From Polaromonas sp047303325 (GTDB lineage: Bacteria; Pseudomonadota; Gammaproteobacteria; Burkholderiales; Burkholderiaceae_C), in NCBI RefSeq assembly GCF_047303325.1, contig NZ_JBKBEX010000023.1:22947-86946 (forward strand): 64,000 nucleotides of DNA. The letters are read 5' to 3'. Position 1 is the stretch's first letter; each line of letters opens with the position of its first letter. Shown here piece by piece: positions 26,501 through 34,619 of the stretch. A program made the translations under genes and the position numbers. Under the pieces are notes generated by a model, which was not told the origin of the DNA, searched no databases, and saw nothing but the letters and a program-made list of their open reading frames with translations.

Positions 26501-29500
26501 GTCACGAATACCACGACGAGTGTGGAGTATTTCCCGACGGTGGTCTTGGAGCCCTGGGTGCTTACCATCAACTACCCCAATCAGGCTCTGCTTGACCAGA
26601 CGCTGAGCTCGCTCACCGCCGCAGGTATCCCCTATGGCAGCGCTGCTTATGCCTATGTGCTGAACCTCAGCTTCAGGAACGGTTGGCAGTATGCGACCGG
26701 AAGTCGAACGACAAGCACTACGACGACCACGCCTGTGGAAGTCGAAGTCGATGCAGGCCAAGACACCTTGCGCTTTGGTGCGGGCATCGGTCGGGAAGAC
26801 CTGGCGTTGACGAAAAACGGCGCCGATTGGATTTTCAGCATCGCCAACAACGGCGTAGCGAGCGGCGACCAGATCACACTGAAAAACCAGACCAATAGCA
26901 AGGCGCGCATCGAGTCCGTGGAGTTCTCCGATGGGCAGAAGTACGCCATGGAAGACTTGGTGTTTGGTACGGCGGGCGCAGATATTTTGTCGGGCACGGC
27001 GGCGGCGAATGTGATCAATGGTGGTGCCGGCGGAGACACAATGCGCGGCGGCGCGGGCGATGATTTTTACGTGGTCGATAGCGCGAGTGATAGCGTTCTG
27101 GAGAACGCCAATGAAGGTACGGATTCGGTACTTTCCAGCATCAGCTACACCCTGAGCGCCAATGTTGAGAACCTGACCGTGACCGGCGCGGCGGCCCTCA
27201 ATGGCACCGGTAACACATTGAACAATGTTCTGATTGGCAACGGCGCGGCCAATGTGCTGGATGGCGGGCAGGGCAATGACACCTTGGACGGTGGCGGGGG
27301 TGCGGACACACTGAGTGGCGGTGCTGGGGATGACCGATATCGCTTCAGTCTGGGTAGTGGGAAGGACTCCATTGTGGAGACCAGCGGCAATGATCGTATT
27401 GTGTTTGGTAAAGGGATTAGCGCCGCGCAGATCACCGCCAGCATGACCAATGGCCAGGTCACCCTGTCCGCAGCACTTGGCGATAGCGTGAGTTTTGCCG
27501 CGCCGGCAATCAACAGCTACGCGATCGAGCAGTTTGAGTTTTCCGACGGGAGCGTGAAAGATGCGGCCTGGCTCAATGGTTTACTGAACGTAGCCCCTAC
27601 CGGCGCCAACAAAACGCTGACCTTTAACGAAGATGGCAGCTATGCCATCACCGCTACCGACCTGGGCTTTAGCGATGCCAATCCCGGCGACAGCCTGAGC
27701 GCTGTACGCATCGACAGCCTGCCAGGAGCCGGTAGCTTGAGACTCGATGGCATTAATGTCACGACGGCTCAAGTCGTCAGTGCTGCCGACCTGGCGGCTG
27801 GTAGGCTGGTGTTCAGTCCGGCCGCCAATGCCAACGGCAACAACTACGCCAGCCTGACGTTCTCTGTCAAAGACCAGTTTGGTGCTTTCGATATTTCACC
27901 CAATACCTTGAGCTTTAACGTCACCCCGGTAAATGACGCCCCCACGGGAACAGCCACGATCAGCGGAACGCCCACCCAGAACCAGACCCTGACAGCAACC
28001 CATACGCTGGCCGATGTGGACGGCCTGGGCGTGGTCAGTTATCAATGGATGGCGGGCGGGGTCGCTATTGCAGGTGCGGTCAGTTCCCGCTGGACGCTGA
28101 CCCAGGCCCAGGTGGGCAAGGCCATCAGCGTCAAGGCCAGTTACATCGACTTGCAGGGAACGGCGGAAAGCGTGATGAGCGCAAGCACCGCGGCTGTCGC
28201 CAATGTCAACGATGCACCCACCGGGACCGTCAGCTTGCTGCGGGGTGGCACCCCGCTGGGTGATACCACCACCGTCCAGCAAGGCGATATCTTGAGCACC
28301 GTCAGCACCCTGGCCGACGCCGACGGCTTGGGCGCCTTGAGCTACCAGTGGCAAAGCTCGACGGATGGCCTTAACTGGAACACGATCAGCGGCGCTACCT
28401 CCAGCAGTTTCAGTCCGGCCTCCAGCCTGGCCGGCCAGCGAGTGAGGGTGGCCGTGCGCTACACCGACGGCTTTGGCTTTGTGGAGAACCTGAACTCCGC
28501 AGCCACTGCAGCGGTCAACCGCATGCTCGGCACGGCCGGCGCCGACACGCTGGCTGGCACCGCAGGCGTGGACCGCCTCGAGGGCCTGGCCGGCAACGAC
28601 GGGTATAGCGTCAACAACGCGGGCGATGCAGTGGTGGAGAATCCGAACGAAGGCATCGACAGCGTCACAAGCTCGGTGGCCTACATCTTGACGGCCAATG
28701 TCGAGAACCTGGCGCTGGTGGGCACAGCGATCAATGGGGCCGGCAACGCGCTGGACAACACCTTGACCGGCAACGGCAGCAATAACGTGCTGGTGGGCGG
28801 CTTTGGCAACGACACCCTGATGGGCGGCGCCGGCGACGACCTGCTCGACGGTGCCACGAGCGATGTGGTCAAGGTGGTTCAAACCGCCTCCTCGGCGACC
28901 ACTTACCTGACCCGCTATTTCAACCAGGGCTTCGGAAGTGGCCAGGCCATCAGCGAAGTGGTTTCTACGGTCGACTCCATCATCCGCGCCGGGCGTCTTG
29001 GCGAAAACCTTCAGGTGCAGGGCACTACCGCAGTGGATAAAGTGTATGTGGGCGCGGGAACGACGGTGGATGCCACCTCGCTGGGTGGTGGTTCCGACGA
29101 AATCTACCTGACGGGGCGCCTGCAGGACTACGGTCTGAGCACTGCGGGTAGCACCCTGGTGCTGACCCGCACTGCAGGGTTGGCCGCAAGGCAATCCGAA
29201 TTGATCAAGGTAGCGGCCGGCACCGGCACTCTCAACGACAAGCTTGTCTTCCTCGACGGCGCCATCAATACGCTGGACTTGAAGACAGCCATCGCCAGCG
29301 GCGCAGCGCCGGTGCTGGACGCCACCCGGCGCAGCAACCCGGCCGATACCGGCTTTGTCGTTGCAAGCCAGGGTGCCGATACGATGATGGGCGGCACAGG
29401 CAATGACAGCTATACGGCGGATGACGCGGGCGACGTGATCGTCGAGAACGCAGCAGAGGGCACGGACCTGGTGCAAAGTTACATCGCCAGCTACACGCTG

Positions 29501-30811
29501 CCGGCCAATGTGGAAAACCTGGACCTTGCCGGTGCGGCGGCGATCAACGGTGTCGGCAACGGCCTGAACAATTCCATCACCGGCAATAGCGGCAACAACA
29601 TCCTTTATGGCGGTTTCGGCAACGACACCTTGATGGGCGGCGCCGGCGACGACGTGCTCGACGGTGCCACGGGCGATGTGGTCAAGGTGGTTCAAACCGC
29701 CTCTTCGGCGACCAGCTATCTGACCCGCTATCTCAACCAAAGCCCTGGAGGTGGCCAAGTCATCGGCGAAGTGGTTTCTACGGTCGACTCCATCATCCGC
29801 GCCGGGCGTCTTGGCGAAAACCTTCAGGTGCAGGGCACTACCGCAGTAGACAAAGTGTATGTGGGTGCCGGAACGACGGTGGATGCCCTCCCGCTAGGCG
29901 GCGGTATCGACGAGGTTTATGTGACGGGGCGCCTGCAGGACTACAGCCTGGGCACGGCAGGCAGCACCGTTTCACTGATGCGCACAGGTGGGCTAGCCCC
30001 GGGGCAGAAGGAAATGGTCAAGGTCACGGCTGGCACTGGTGCTTCCAATGACAAGCTGATTTTTCTCGACGGCGCCATCAGTACGCTGAGCCTGAAGACG
30101 GCCATCGTCAACGGCACGGCACCTGTGCTCGACACCACGCAGCGCAGCAATCCGGCTGATGCCAGCTTCGCGGCCCAAAGCCAGGGCGTCGACACCCTGA
30201 TAGGCGGCACGGGCAATGACATTTTTATGGTAGACGACGTGGGCGACCTGGTGCAGGAAAACGCCGGCGAAGGCTCAGACTCGGTGCAAAGCTATCTGGC
30301 CAACTACACGCTGGGCGCCAATGTGGAGAACCTGACATTGCTGGGTAGCCTCAATGCCAACGGCACGGGCAACATGCTGGCCAATGTGCTCAGCGGCAAT
30401 TCCGGCAACAACACTCTGACGGGTGGCGCCGGCGGCGACAGCTACCTGGCCTATCGCGGCATGGGACAGGACCGCATTGTCGAAAACGATACTACCCCAG
30501 GCACAACGGACATGTTGTGCTTCGGCGCGGGTATTGCCAGCAATCAACTGTGGTTCCGCCACACAGGCAACGACCTGGAGGTAAGCATCATAGGCACGGC
30601 AGACAAGGCCACCGTGCAGAACTGGTACCTGGGCGATGCTTACCACGTCGAGCAGATCAAGAGCGGCGACGGCAAGACTTTGCAGCACACCAATGTGGAC
30701 AAGCTGGTCAGCGCCATGGCCGCCTTCGCGCCGCCGGCCATGGGCCAGACCAGCTTGACGGCTTCGCAGCAGACGGCGCTTGCGCCGGTGCTGGCGGCGA
30801 ACTGGCACTAA
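23525..30811 (+). CDS. giant RTX protein with N-terminal colicin M-like domain, type I secreted
   Basis: 2,428 residues. Order: colicin M-like region ~30-195; LysM-like segment ~258-320; linker ~330-560; Tyr/Ser/Asp-rich stretch ~564-609; EF-hand-like DMDGDGIEL/DENHDGKI region ~615-780; GGxGxDxL calcium repeats ~830-985 and ~1145-1275; cadherin-like domain ~1355-1475; two Ig-like repeats (VNDAPTGT) ~1475-1660; two 271-residue repeats ~1690-2235 with more RTX motifs; C-terminus NWYLGDAYHVEQI...LVSAMAAFAPPAMGQ typical of type I secretion substrates. No signal peptide and no secretion genes nearby. Motifs D140-x-F142-D143-x-N145...R153...YQI176 parallel colicin M D226-x-Y228-D229...H235-R236...YQI, but His is replaced by Asn152. 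Toxin role is inference. Confidence 0.8.
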   Translation: MTTWTNYQSQIRVESGVTYYMGSTYPNKDFFDAHWSYGLGSTLVIPSSLVWDQVALKVPAISNLTGVKNILTTESNRYPVGSVYEATGPYVVDYYKAYGYQVTEGIPYSLGNSTLTATMIFTKVSDHVVQGTVTYQLKGDEFDWNRNGDEQNRFSFIGNLKEAGGWLAGPGTKYQIAFSGNTALQINGTVADVGPASGINDGKYYPVESSTRTVIGNYQPPSSAQPGSDSENASINIVTPTDAPTRNSNSNNYITDTSANDHLVVIRDGGRIWDAYMVQKTEPNGFVNWTDFQAAVAASNPNIPNLNQVAAGTTLYMPERFTDGSITYHYAGGISINNNATTGEYHMVVPNTDGTGGQTIYSRTYDGNGLGGEGYIVKQSTTNQAGITIFDYTGRQDSPTAEVKPVSITEQLNGVETSSFYGSDGTLTGRSKTLSDADGTPTSDSLANTLQGLRNAAGDLDDMLLDAAELRALSGSQAEGEAWGGARLLTLGNGALGDYFRHHQDVQTGTVIPLLLDDPQTQGLGLLGGFDLGNGANVLDGISSDASASWNYLNNSAGGIDYIDWGYDTSVVDYASYTYDTSAYSYSSYTYDSYDYSAYNYGSYDYGWSSWWPVALDMDGDGIELVTQEDSHAWYDVKGDGYRRNIGWVGSDDALLAIDENHDGKITDARELSFALWTADTSDTDLQALKTAFDTNHDQKLDARDARFADLRVWQDKNGDGVSDAGELKTLVEAGIKSIGLSVAQTDWSSGGNRVAGFATYEKTDGTRGWAADVGLGYDTQGWRASVESNLVRMTESGGLVYGIARNNALALDLGAQGLDAAIGGTGSDTLSAGSKMAVLLEGGAGDDKLTGGAGDDWLAGDIGSDTLSGGDGDDTLVIDAQDAQANLNGGAGFDMAVVAGTAAVSLDLGAAGIEAAVGGAGNDNLRTSGTGRVILAGGAGSDSLSGSAAGDLLYGGTGDDALKGGRGNDIYVFNRGDGADTITDAATGVTMVTNTTTSVEYFPTVVLEPWVLTINYPNQALLDQTLSSLTAAGIPYGSAAYAYVLNLSFRNGWQYATGSRTTSTTTTTPVEVEVDAGQDTLRFGAGIGREDLALTKNGADWIFSIANNGVASGDQITLKNQTNSKARIESVEFSDGQKYAMEDLVFGTAGADILSGTAAANVINGGAGGDTMRGGAGDDFYVVDSASDSVLENANEGTDSVLSSISYTLSANVENLTVTGAAALNGTGNTLNNVLIGNGAANVLDGGQGNDTLDGGGGADTLSGGAGDDRYRFSLGSGKDSIVETSGNDRIVFGKGISAAQITASMTNGQVTLSAALGDSVSFAAPAINSYAIEQFEFSDGSVKDAAWLNGLLNVAPTGANKTLTFNEDGSYAITATDLGFSDANPGDSLSAVRIDSLPGAGSLRLDGINVTTAQVVSAADLAAGRLVFSPAANANGNNYASLTFSVKDQFGAFDISPNTLSFNVTPVNDAPTGTATISGTPTQNQTLTATHTLADVDGLGVVSYQWMAGGVAIAGAVSSRWTLTQAQVGKAISVKASYIDLQGTAESVMSASTAAVANVNDAPTGTVSLLRGGTPLGDTTTVQQGDILSTVSTLADADGLGALSYQWQSSTDGLNWNTISGATSSSFSPASSLAGQRVRVAVRYTDGFGFVENLNSAATAAVNRMLGTAGADTLAGTAGVDRLEGLAGNDGYSVNNAGDAVVENPNEGIDSVTSSVAYILTANVENLALVGTAINGAGNALDNTLTGNGSNNVLVGGFGNDTLMGGAGDDLLDGATSDVVKVVQTASSATTYLTRYFNQGFGSGQAISEVVSTVDSIIRAGRLGENLQVQGTTAVDKVYVGAGTTVDATSLGGGSDEIYLTGRLQDYGLSTAGSTLVLTRTAGLAARQSELIKVAAGTGTLNDKLVFLDGAINTLDLKTAIASGAAPVLDATRRSNPADTGFVVASQGADTMMGGTGNDSYTADDAGDVIVENAAEGTDLVQSYIASYTLPANVENLDLAGAAAINGVGNGLNNSITGNSGNNILYGGFGNDTLMGGAGDDVLDGATGDVVKVVQTASSATSYLTRYLNQSPGGGQVIGEVVSTVDSIIRAGRLGENLQVQGTTAVDKVYVGAGTTVDALPLGGGIDEVYVTGRLQDYSLGTAGSTVSLMRTGGLAPGQKEMVKVTAGTGASNDKLIFLDGAISTLSLKTAIVNGTAPVLDTTQRSNPADASFAAQSQGVDTLIGGTGNDIFMVDDVGDLVQENAGEGSDSVQSYLANYTLGANVENLTLLGSLNANGTGNMLANVLSGNSGNNTLTGGAGGDSYLAYRGMGQDRIVENDTTPGTTDMLCFGAGIASNQLWFRHTGNDLEVSIIGTADKATVQNWYLGDAYHVEQIKSGDGKTLQHTNVDKLVSAMAAFAPPAMGQTSLTASQQTALAPVLAANWH
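23612..24109 (+). other. colicin M-like (lipid II phosphatase-like) domain of the RTX protein
   Basis: Residues ~30-195. Landmarks in the same order as in colicin M: AHWSYGLG (colicin M AHYLWGNG), YQVTEGIPYSLGN (YNVITGAYLGN), GTVTYQLKGDEFDWN (GVVRSYDDKYDFN), an Arg 8 rather than 5 residues after Asn, and GTKYQIAFSG (GKEYQILLPG). The comparison is from memory of the colicin M sequence. The catalytic His position reads Asn152. Confidence 0.5.
24296..24484 (+). other. LysM-like segment of the RTX protein
   Basis: HLVVIRDGGRIWDAYMV, then NPNIPNLNQVAAGTTLYMP (~261-319) follows the LysM plan V-x-x-G-x-x-h-W ... NP-x-I-x-N ... I-x-x-G-x-x-L-x-h-P. LysM binds peptidoglycan, which fits a cell-wall-directed toxin. 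Confidence 0.55.
28600..30225 (+). repeat. tandem duplication with 813-base period inside the RTX gene
   Basis: Two units of ~271 codons. Bases 28953-29034 are identical to 29766-29847 (82 bases), with many further matches either side. Both encode VVKVVQTASSATxYLTRY and the VSTVDSIIRAGRLGENLQ core. A partial third unit starts at ~30,225. The identity points to recent duplication or gene conversion. Confidence 0.85.
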
Positions 30812-30835
30812 AAAGCAGAGACAAAGAACCGGCCC

Positions 30836-31720
30836 TCAAGCCAGGAAGGCGGCCACTTCGCGCAGCACTTCCTCGTCCTTGAGGATCTTGCGATGCCCCA
30901 ACCCCTCGGTCGCGACCAGGCGCGCGCCGGCAATCGCCTCGCTGTAGGCCACGCCGTCGGCGAAGCGGTTGATGCTGTCCTGCCGGTCATGCACCACCAG
31001 CGTGGGCAGGCTGATGCGCGGGCCGACCGCGGCGGGTTCGAACTGCGGCATCAAAATGCCTTCACGCGCTTCGATGCGCCGCTGCATGGCCGCACGCGTC
31101 GCTTCACGCAGGCCAAACACATGGGCGAACAGGCGCGTGTATTCGAGCGGCGAGGCCGGCGGCGCCAGCAGCACCAGGCGGCCGGCTGCCAGCCCGCGGC
31201 TGGCCGCGTAAGCGCTTGCATTGGCCGCCAGCGAATGCGCGACTACCGCGCGCAGCGTGTGGCCCTGTTGCAGCAGGCGCGCCGTCACATACTCCAGCAC
31301 GCGCGCGAACTGCGGCAGGTTGCTGACCGAGCCGCCGCTGCGGCCGTGCGCCGGCATCTCGACGATCACCGGGCGCAGGCCTTGCGCACTGAGTTGCTCC
31401 GCCAGTGCCAGCATCTGCCCCGCATGGCCGCCCCAGCCATGTGCCAACAGCACCACCGGGCCATGCGGCGCGACGGGACGCGAATACAGGGTGAGGCTGG
31501 CGTCCTCGAACGGCCATTGCTCGATGTGCCAGTCGGGGCTCCAGCCGCGGCGCCGGCTGATCCACTTGGGCGGCAGGGGCGTGCCGAACAGCCGGTAGGC
31601 CGCGCGCACGGCCAGCGCCGGCCACAGCTGCTGCGAAGCGCCCAGGCCCCAGCGGAAGATGCGCGTCAGCGGGATGGCGTTGTAAAAGGCCGTGGTGGCC
31701 TGCAGGGAGGTGCGTGTCAT
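30836..31720 (-). CDS. alpha/beta hydrolase
   Basis: 294 residues. Oxyanion motif LLAHGWGGHAGQ, nucleophile motif VVAHSLAANAS (AHSLA, a variant lacking the second Gly), acid in VVHDRQDSINRF and catalytic His in EGLGHRKIL. Esterase/lipase-like, no signal peptide; substrate unknown. It follows a 37-residue membrane protein by 30 bases and probably shares its TetR-controlled promoter. Convergent with the RTX gene, 24 bases apart. Confidence 0.87.
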   Translation of the reverse strand: MTRTSLQATTAFYNAIPLTRIFRWGLGASQQLWPALAVRAAYRLFGTPLPPKWISRRRGWSPDWHIEQWPFEDASLTLYSRPVAPHGPVVLLAHGWGGHAGQMLALAEQLSAQGLRPVIVEMPAHGRSGGSVSNLPQFARVLEYVTARLLQQGHTLRAVVAHSLAANASAYAASRGLAAGRLVLLAPPASPLEYTRLFAHVFGLREATRAAMQRRIEAREGILMPQFEPAAVGPRISLPTLVVHDRQDSINRFADGVAYSEAIAGARLVATEGLGHRKILKDEEVLREVAAFLA

Positions 31721-31750
31721 GGCGTGGGTTCTTTCGTTCTGTCGCGGTGT

Positions 31751-31864
31751 TCAGTACCAGACCCAGTCTTCGTTACTGCGCGGCAGGCCGCGCAACGAAG
31801 CCAGGGCCGCCGTCACGGCGCGAACGCCGACAAATACACCCAGGGCAATGATCAGGATCAACAT
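31751..31864 (-). CDS. 37-residue single-pass membrane protein
   Basis: Start ATG at 31864 with GAGGAAAT just upstream, stop TGA at 31753-31751. The product begins MLILIIALGVFVGVRAV (one membrane segment), then a basic stretch, ending GLPRSNEDWVWY. It lies 30 bases before the hydrolase gene and 17 bases after a TetR-type operator, so it is the first gene of that operon. Function unknown. Confidence 0.6.
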   Translation of the reverse strand: MLILIIALGVFVGVRAVTAALASLRGLPRSNEDWVWY

Positions 31865-31880
31865 GATTTCCTCATTTCTC

Positions 31881-31894
31881 CGCACAATCGTGCG
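31881..31894. promoter_or_regulatory. candidate TetR operator, hydrolase operon
   Basis: CGCACAATCGTGCG, inverted arms CGCAC/GTGCG. The 12-mer GCACAATCGTGC recurs, reversed, in front of the tetR gene (32596-32607), and both are followed by GAAA. Confidence 0.7.
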
Positions 31895-31961
31895 AAATTA
31901 GAATTTACTGACACACCGGAAACGGCATGGCTGCCCCTCTCCGCGCTTTTCTAGTCGTCTC

Positions 31962-32582
31962 TTATTGTGGGTTGCTCGCCTCGGTCTGGTAGCTTCGCAG
32001 CAGGCGCTTCCAGGATGCCTGGGCCCGGTCGGCCGCGCGGTTGTCGCGCAGGAAACGGGCATCGTGCAACAAGCCCATGGACAGGGCGTAAATCTCGGCC
32101 ACCAGCTGCTCGGGGTCGGTGTCGGCCTGCAGGTGGCCGGCCTCCACCGCTTGCATCACGGTGCGGCGCAGGGCGGCGCGCCAGCGGGTGATTTCACCCA
32201 GCAACGTGTCGCGCAGCTCGCCTTCGCGGTCGTCCAGCTCGAAGGCGCCCGCGGTGTAAATACAGCCCGACTGGATTTCCACGTCACGCATGCGCACGAT
32301 CCAGCGCTGCACGATGGCATCCAGGCGCGGCAGGCCCTTGGGCTGCTGCATGGCGGGCACAAACACGTCGGCAATAAAGCGCCGGCCGAACTCTTCAATG
32401 ACGGCCTTCTGCAAGGCCTCGCGCGAGCCGATGCGCGAGAACACTCCGCTCTTGGAAATCCCGATGCGGTCGGCCACGGCCTGCAGCGTGATGGCCTCCA
32501 GGCCCTCCGCCGCGGCCAGGTCTATGCCCGCGCCAATGATGGCGGCGCGGGTCATTTCGCTTTTTTGGGTTTTGGCGTCCAT
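31962..32582 (-). CDS. TetR-family transcriptional repressor
   Basis: 206 residues from ATG at 32582 (MDAKTQKSEMTRAAIIGAG). The HTH is LEAITLQAVADRIGISKSGVFSRIGSREAL (~27-56). The C-terminal ligand domain belongs to the YcdC/TetR_C-like group with SGCIYTAGAFELDD. It probably represses itself and the small protein/hydrolase operon: the same 12-mer palindrome lies in both promoters, and in its own promoter it fills the -10/-35 spacer. Inducer unknown. Confidence 0.88.
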   Translation of the reverse strand: MDAKTQKSEMTRAAIIGAGIDLAAAEGLEAITLQAVADRIGISKSGVFSRIGSREALQKAVIEEFGRRFIADVFVPAMQQPKGLPRLDAIVQRWIVRMRDVEIQSGCIYTAGAFELDDREGELRDTLLGEITRWRAALRRTVMQAVEAGHLQADTDPEQLVAEIYALSMGLLHDARFLRDNRAADRAQASWKRLLRSYQTEASNPQ

Positions 32583-32589
32583 AGCGCGG

Positions 32590-32617
32590 ATATTAGCACG
32601 ATTGTGCGAAAGAGCAA
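32590..32617 (-). promoter_or_regulatory. tetR promoter with operator in the spacer
   Basis: Read on the minus strand: -35 TTGCTC (32617-32612), 16-base spacer, -10 TAATAT (32595-32590). The palindrome GCACGATTGTGC (32596-32607) occupies the spacer next to the -10, so bound repressor would block RNA polymerase. Confidence 0.65.
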
Positions 32618-32659
32618 TCCCCTCTTGTAAACCCGGTTTTGGACGCGCTTGGGCGCTTT

Positions 32660-33052
32660 TTAACAGGCGGCCACGCAATCGATCTCAATGTCAAAGTTGC
32701 CCGGCCAGGCAGGCACGCAGACAAAAATCCGGGCCGGCGGGTCTTTGGGAAAGTACCGCGCGTAAATGACATTGACCGCCGCGAACTTCTCGACCGAAGT
32801 GCAATAAACATTGCATTTAAGCACCTGACCCAGCGAGGAGCCCGCCGTTTCCAGGCAGAGCTTCATCTGCTCCAGCACCAGTTCGGTCTGGCGTTCAAGG
32901 GAGGCATTGATGACTTCGCCCGTTGCCGGGTCAAAGGGCGGAAGCCCGGCTACATAGACCGTGTTGCCATGGCGCGTGACGACCGAGGTGGGGGCTTTCC
33001 ATCGCTCCAGCCAGGTGGAAAGGGGTTCGACGCGAACAATCTCTTTGGCCAT
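32660..33052 (-). CDS. RidA/YjgF-family protein
   Basis: 130 residues, the normal size. VYVAGLPPFDPATGEV, a central QTELVLEQMKLCLETAGSS helix and the C-terminal PPARIFVCVPAWPGNFDIEID keep the family Arg before the substrate pocket. RidA proteins hydrolyse reactive enamine/imine intermediates; this belongs to a divergent branch with WPGNFDIEIDCVA rather than the archetypal VEIEAVA end. No operon partner beyond the RNase H-like gene 89 bases upstream. Confidence 0.85.
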   Translation of the reverse strand: MAKEIVRVEPLSTWLERWKAPTSVVTRHGNTVYVAGLPPFDPATGEVINASLERQTELVLEQMKLCLETAGSSLGQVLKCNVYCTSVEKFAAVNVIYARYFPKDPPARIFVCVPAWPGNFDIEIDCVAAC

Positions 33053-33141
33053 GGCGATGTTCCGGTTGAGTTGGGTACTGCCGTCTTTGTACCCGCCAAG
33101 GGCCCGGTCATGCTTCGCGCCAGGACGAAGCATGGCCAGCG

Positions 33142-33591
33142 CTAGCGCCTGCGCCTGGTCGCTGGCGCCGGGACTTTGGGCATCAAGCCCACGGCCGCCC
33201 TGGCCAGTGCATCGGCTTCGCGGTTGCGGTGGCGCGGTATCCACACCAACTGCGCCGACGCGAAAGACCGCAGCTCGGCGCGCACCTCGTCGAACAGCGA
33301 TGCAAGCCGCAGGAAGGGCTCCAGGGCGGTTCCCAACAGCTGCTCCACGACAACGCTGTTGTCGCAATGCACGACAAGCTCGCTGGCCCCGTGTTGCCGC
33401 GCATGTTGCAGCGCCGCCATCAGCGCGCGCAGCTCCGCCTCGTTGTTGCAACCTCGCCCTTCCGCCGGGGACGACAGCGTGTGCCGCGTACCGTCCGGCG
33501 CCATGAGCACCGCGCCCAAGCCCATGCGGCCCGGGTTGGGCACGGCGCTGCCGTCGCAGTAAATGTTCCACGGTGCGGCCTCAAGCTGCAT
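33142..33591 (-). CDS. RNase H-like protein (type I RNase HI fold)
   Basis: 149 residues. The four acidic catalytic residues are present in order: D13 (YCDGS), E51 (NNEAEL), D77 (HCDNS), D127 (NREADALA). It resembles the plant/archaeal-like RNase HI group more than E. coli RnhA. The start at 33591 overlaps the end of the upstream LysR gene by 11 bases. The C-terminus is Arg-rich (ATRRRR). Confidence 0.87.
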   Translation of the reverse strand: MQLEAAPWNIYCDGSAVPNPGRMGLGAVLMAPDGTRHTLSSPAEGRGCNNEAELRALMAALQHARQHGASELVVHCDNSVVVEQLLGTALEPFLRLASLFDEVRAELRSFASAQLVWIPRHRNREADALARAAVGLMPKVPAPATRRRR

Positions 33592-34510
33592 CGCGGGCTT
33601 CCTGCGCGAGCGAGACCACAAAGTCCAGGAAGGCCCGGGTCTTGGCGGGCGGGTGGTGGCGCGAGGGATGCAGCGCATAGAGCGGGAAATGCTCGTCGGG
33701 CCAGTCGGGAAACAGCTCCACCAGCTTGCCGCCGGCCAGCAAGGCCTCCGAGCCCAGCGTCATGATCTGCGCGATGCCGTAGCCGGCCAGGCAGGCGCTC
33801 AACAGCGTCCCCGCGTCGTTGACAGTCAGGCGCCCGCCCGGCCATATTTCCAGCTTCTTGCGTTTGCGGTGAAATTCCCAGCTGAAAGGCTTGCCGGTTT
33901 CGGGATTGCGGAACTCGATGCAGACATGCGGGCCGCCGCGGTCCAGCTCCTGAGGCGTCAGCGGGCGGCCGTGCTTCTTGAGGTAGGCCGGGCTGGCGAC
34001 GGTCGCCATGCGTGAATCGAGCAGGCGGCGGTACACCAGGCTGGAGGGCGCGGGATTGCCGAATCGTACCGCCAGGTCAAAGCCGTCGGCCACCATGTCG
34101 CCGAGCTGGTCCCTGGTCACCAGGTCCAGCTGCAGCTCCGGGTAGCGGGCCATGAAGGTGCCCAGCCGCGGCCCCAGCACCAGCCGAGAAAAGAAGGGGT
34201 CGACGTTGACGCGCAGGCGGCCACGCACGGCCGTCGCGCCGCCCGCCGCGGTGGCGGCGGCTTCCTCCAGCCCCGCCATCAACGGCATGACCTGCTCGTA
34301 AAAACGGCGGCCCTCGTCGGTCAGCGAGATGGCGCGCGTGGTCCGGTCGAACAGGCGTATGCCCAGCCGCGCTTCCAGGCGCGCCACGGCGCGGCTCACG
34401 CCGGGCTGCGACATCTCCAGCTGCTCGCCCGCGGCGGCGAAAGTGCCGGCGTCGACGATGGCCGCAAACACACCCATGCCATTGAGCATTCTTTCATCAA
34501 ATCCGCTCAT
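33581..34510 (-). CDS. LysR-family transcriptional regulator
   Basis: 309 residues from ATG at 34510. N-terminal HTH with GTFAAAGEQLEMSQPGVSRAVARLEARLG, and C-terminal effector domain with the RLRVNVDPFFSRL strand. It is divergent from an NmrA-type oxidoreductase gene and likely controls it; a T-N11-A palindrome lies in the gap. Confidence 0.9.
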   Translation of the reverse strand: MSGFDERMLNGMGVFAAIVDAGTFAAAGEQLEMSQPGVSRAVARLEARLGIRLFDRTTRAISLTDEGRRFYEQVMPLMAGLEEAAATAAGGATAVRGRLRVNVDPFFSRLVLGPRLGTFMARYPELQLDLVTRDQLGDMVADGFDLAVRFGNPAPSSLVYRRLLDSRMATVASPAYLKKHGRPLTPQELDRGGPHVCIEFRNPETGKPFSWEFHRKRKKLEIWPGGRLTVNDAGTLLSACLAGYGIAQIMTLGSEALLAGGKLVELFPDWPDEHFPLYALHPSRHHPPAKTRAFLDFVVSLAQEARDAA

Positions 34511-34538
34511 ACATGCCAACTTGTCATGGATCAAATGC

Positions 34539-34563
34539 CATTCATGTTATCGCCAAATGAATG
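34539..34563. promoter_or_regulatory. LysR box between divergent genes
   Basis: CATTCAT-N11-ATGAATG, a perfect 7-bp inverted repeat containing the T-N11-A core of LysR-type sites, midway between the LysR start (34510) and the oxidoreductase start (34620). Confidence 0.65.
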
Positions 34564-34619
34564 CGGGGTGCCCAGAATCCATCCATCGCGGCGTTTGCCG
34601 CAGCAACCAAGGAGTGGGT

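Noticed and set aside
27896..29758. 620-codon open frame on the minus strand of the RTX gene
   Set aside because: Shadow of the repetitive RTX coding sequence; no family resemblance or ribosome site.
33053..33571. upstream extension of the RidA frame to 33571
   Set aside because: The extra part is a shadow of the RNase H-like gene; RidA has a normal start at 33052.
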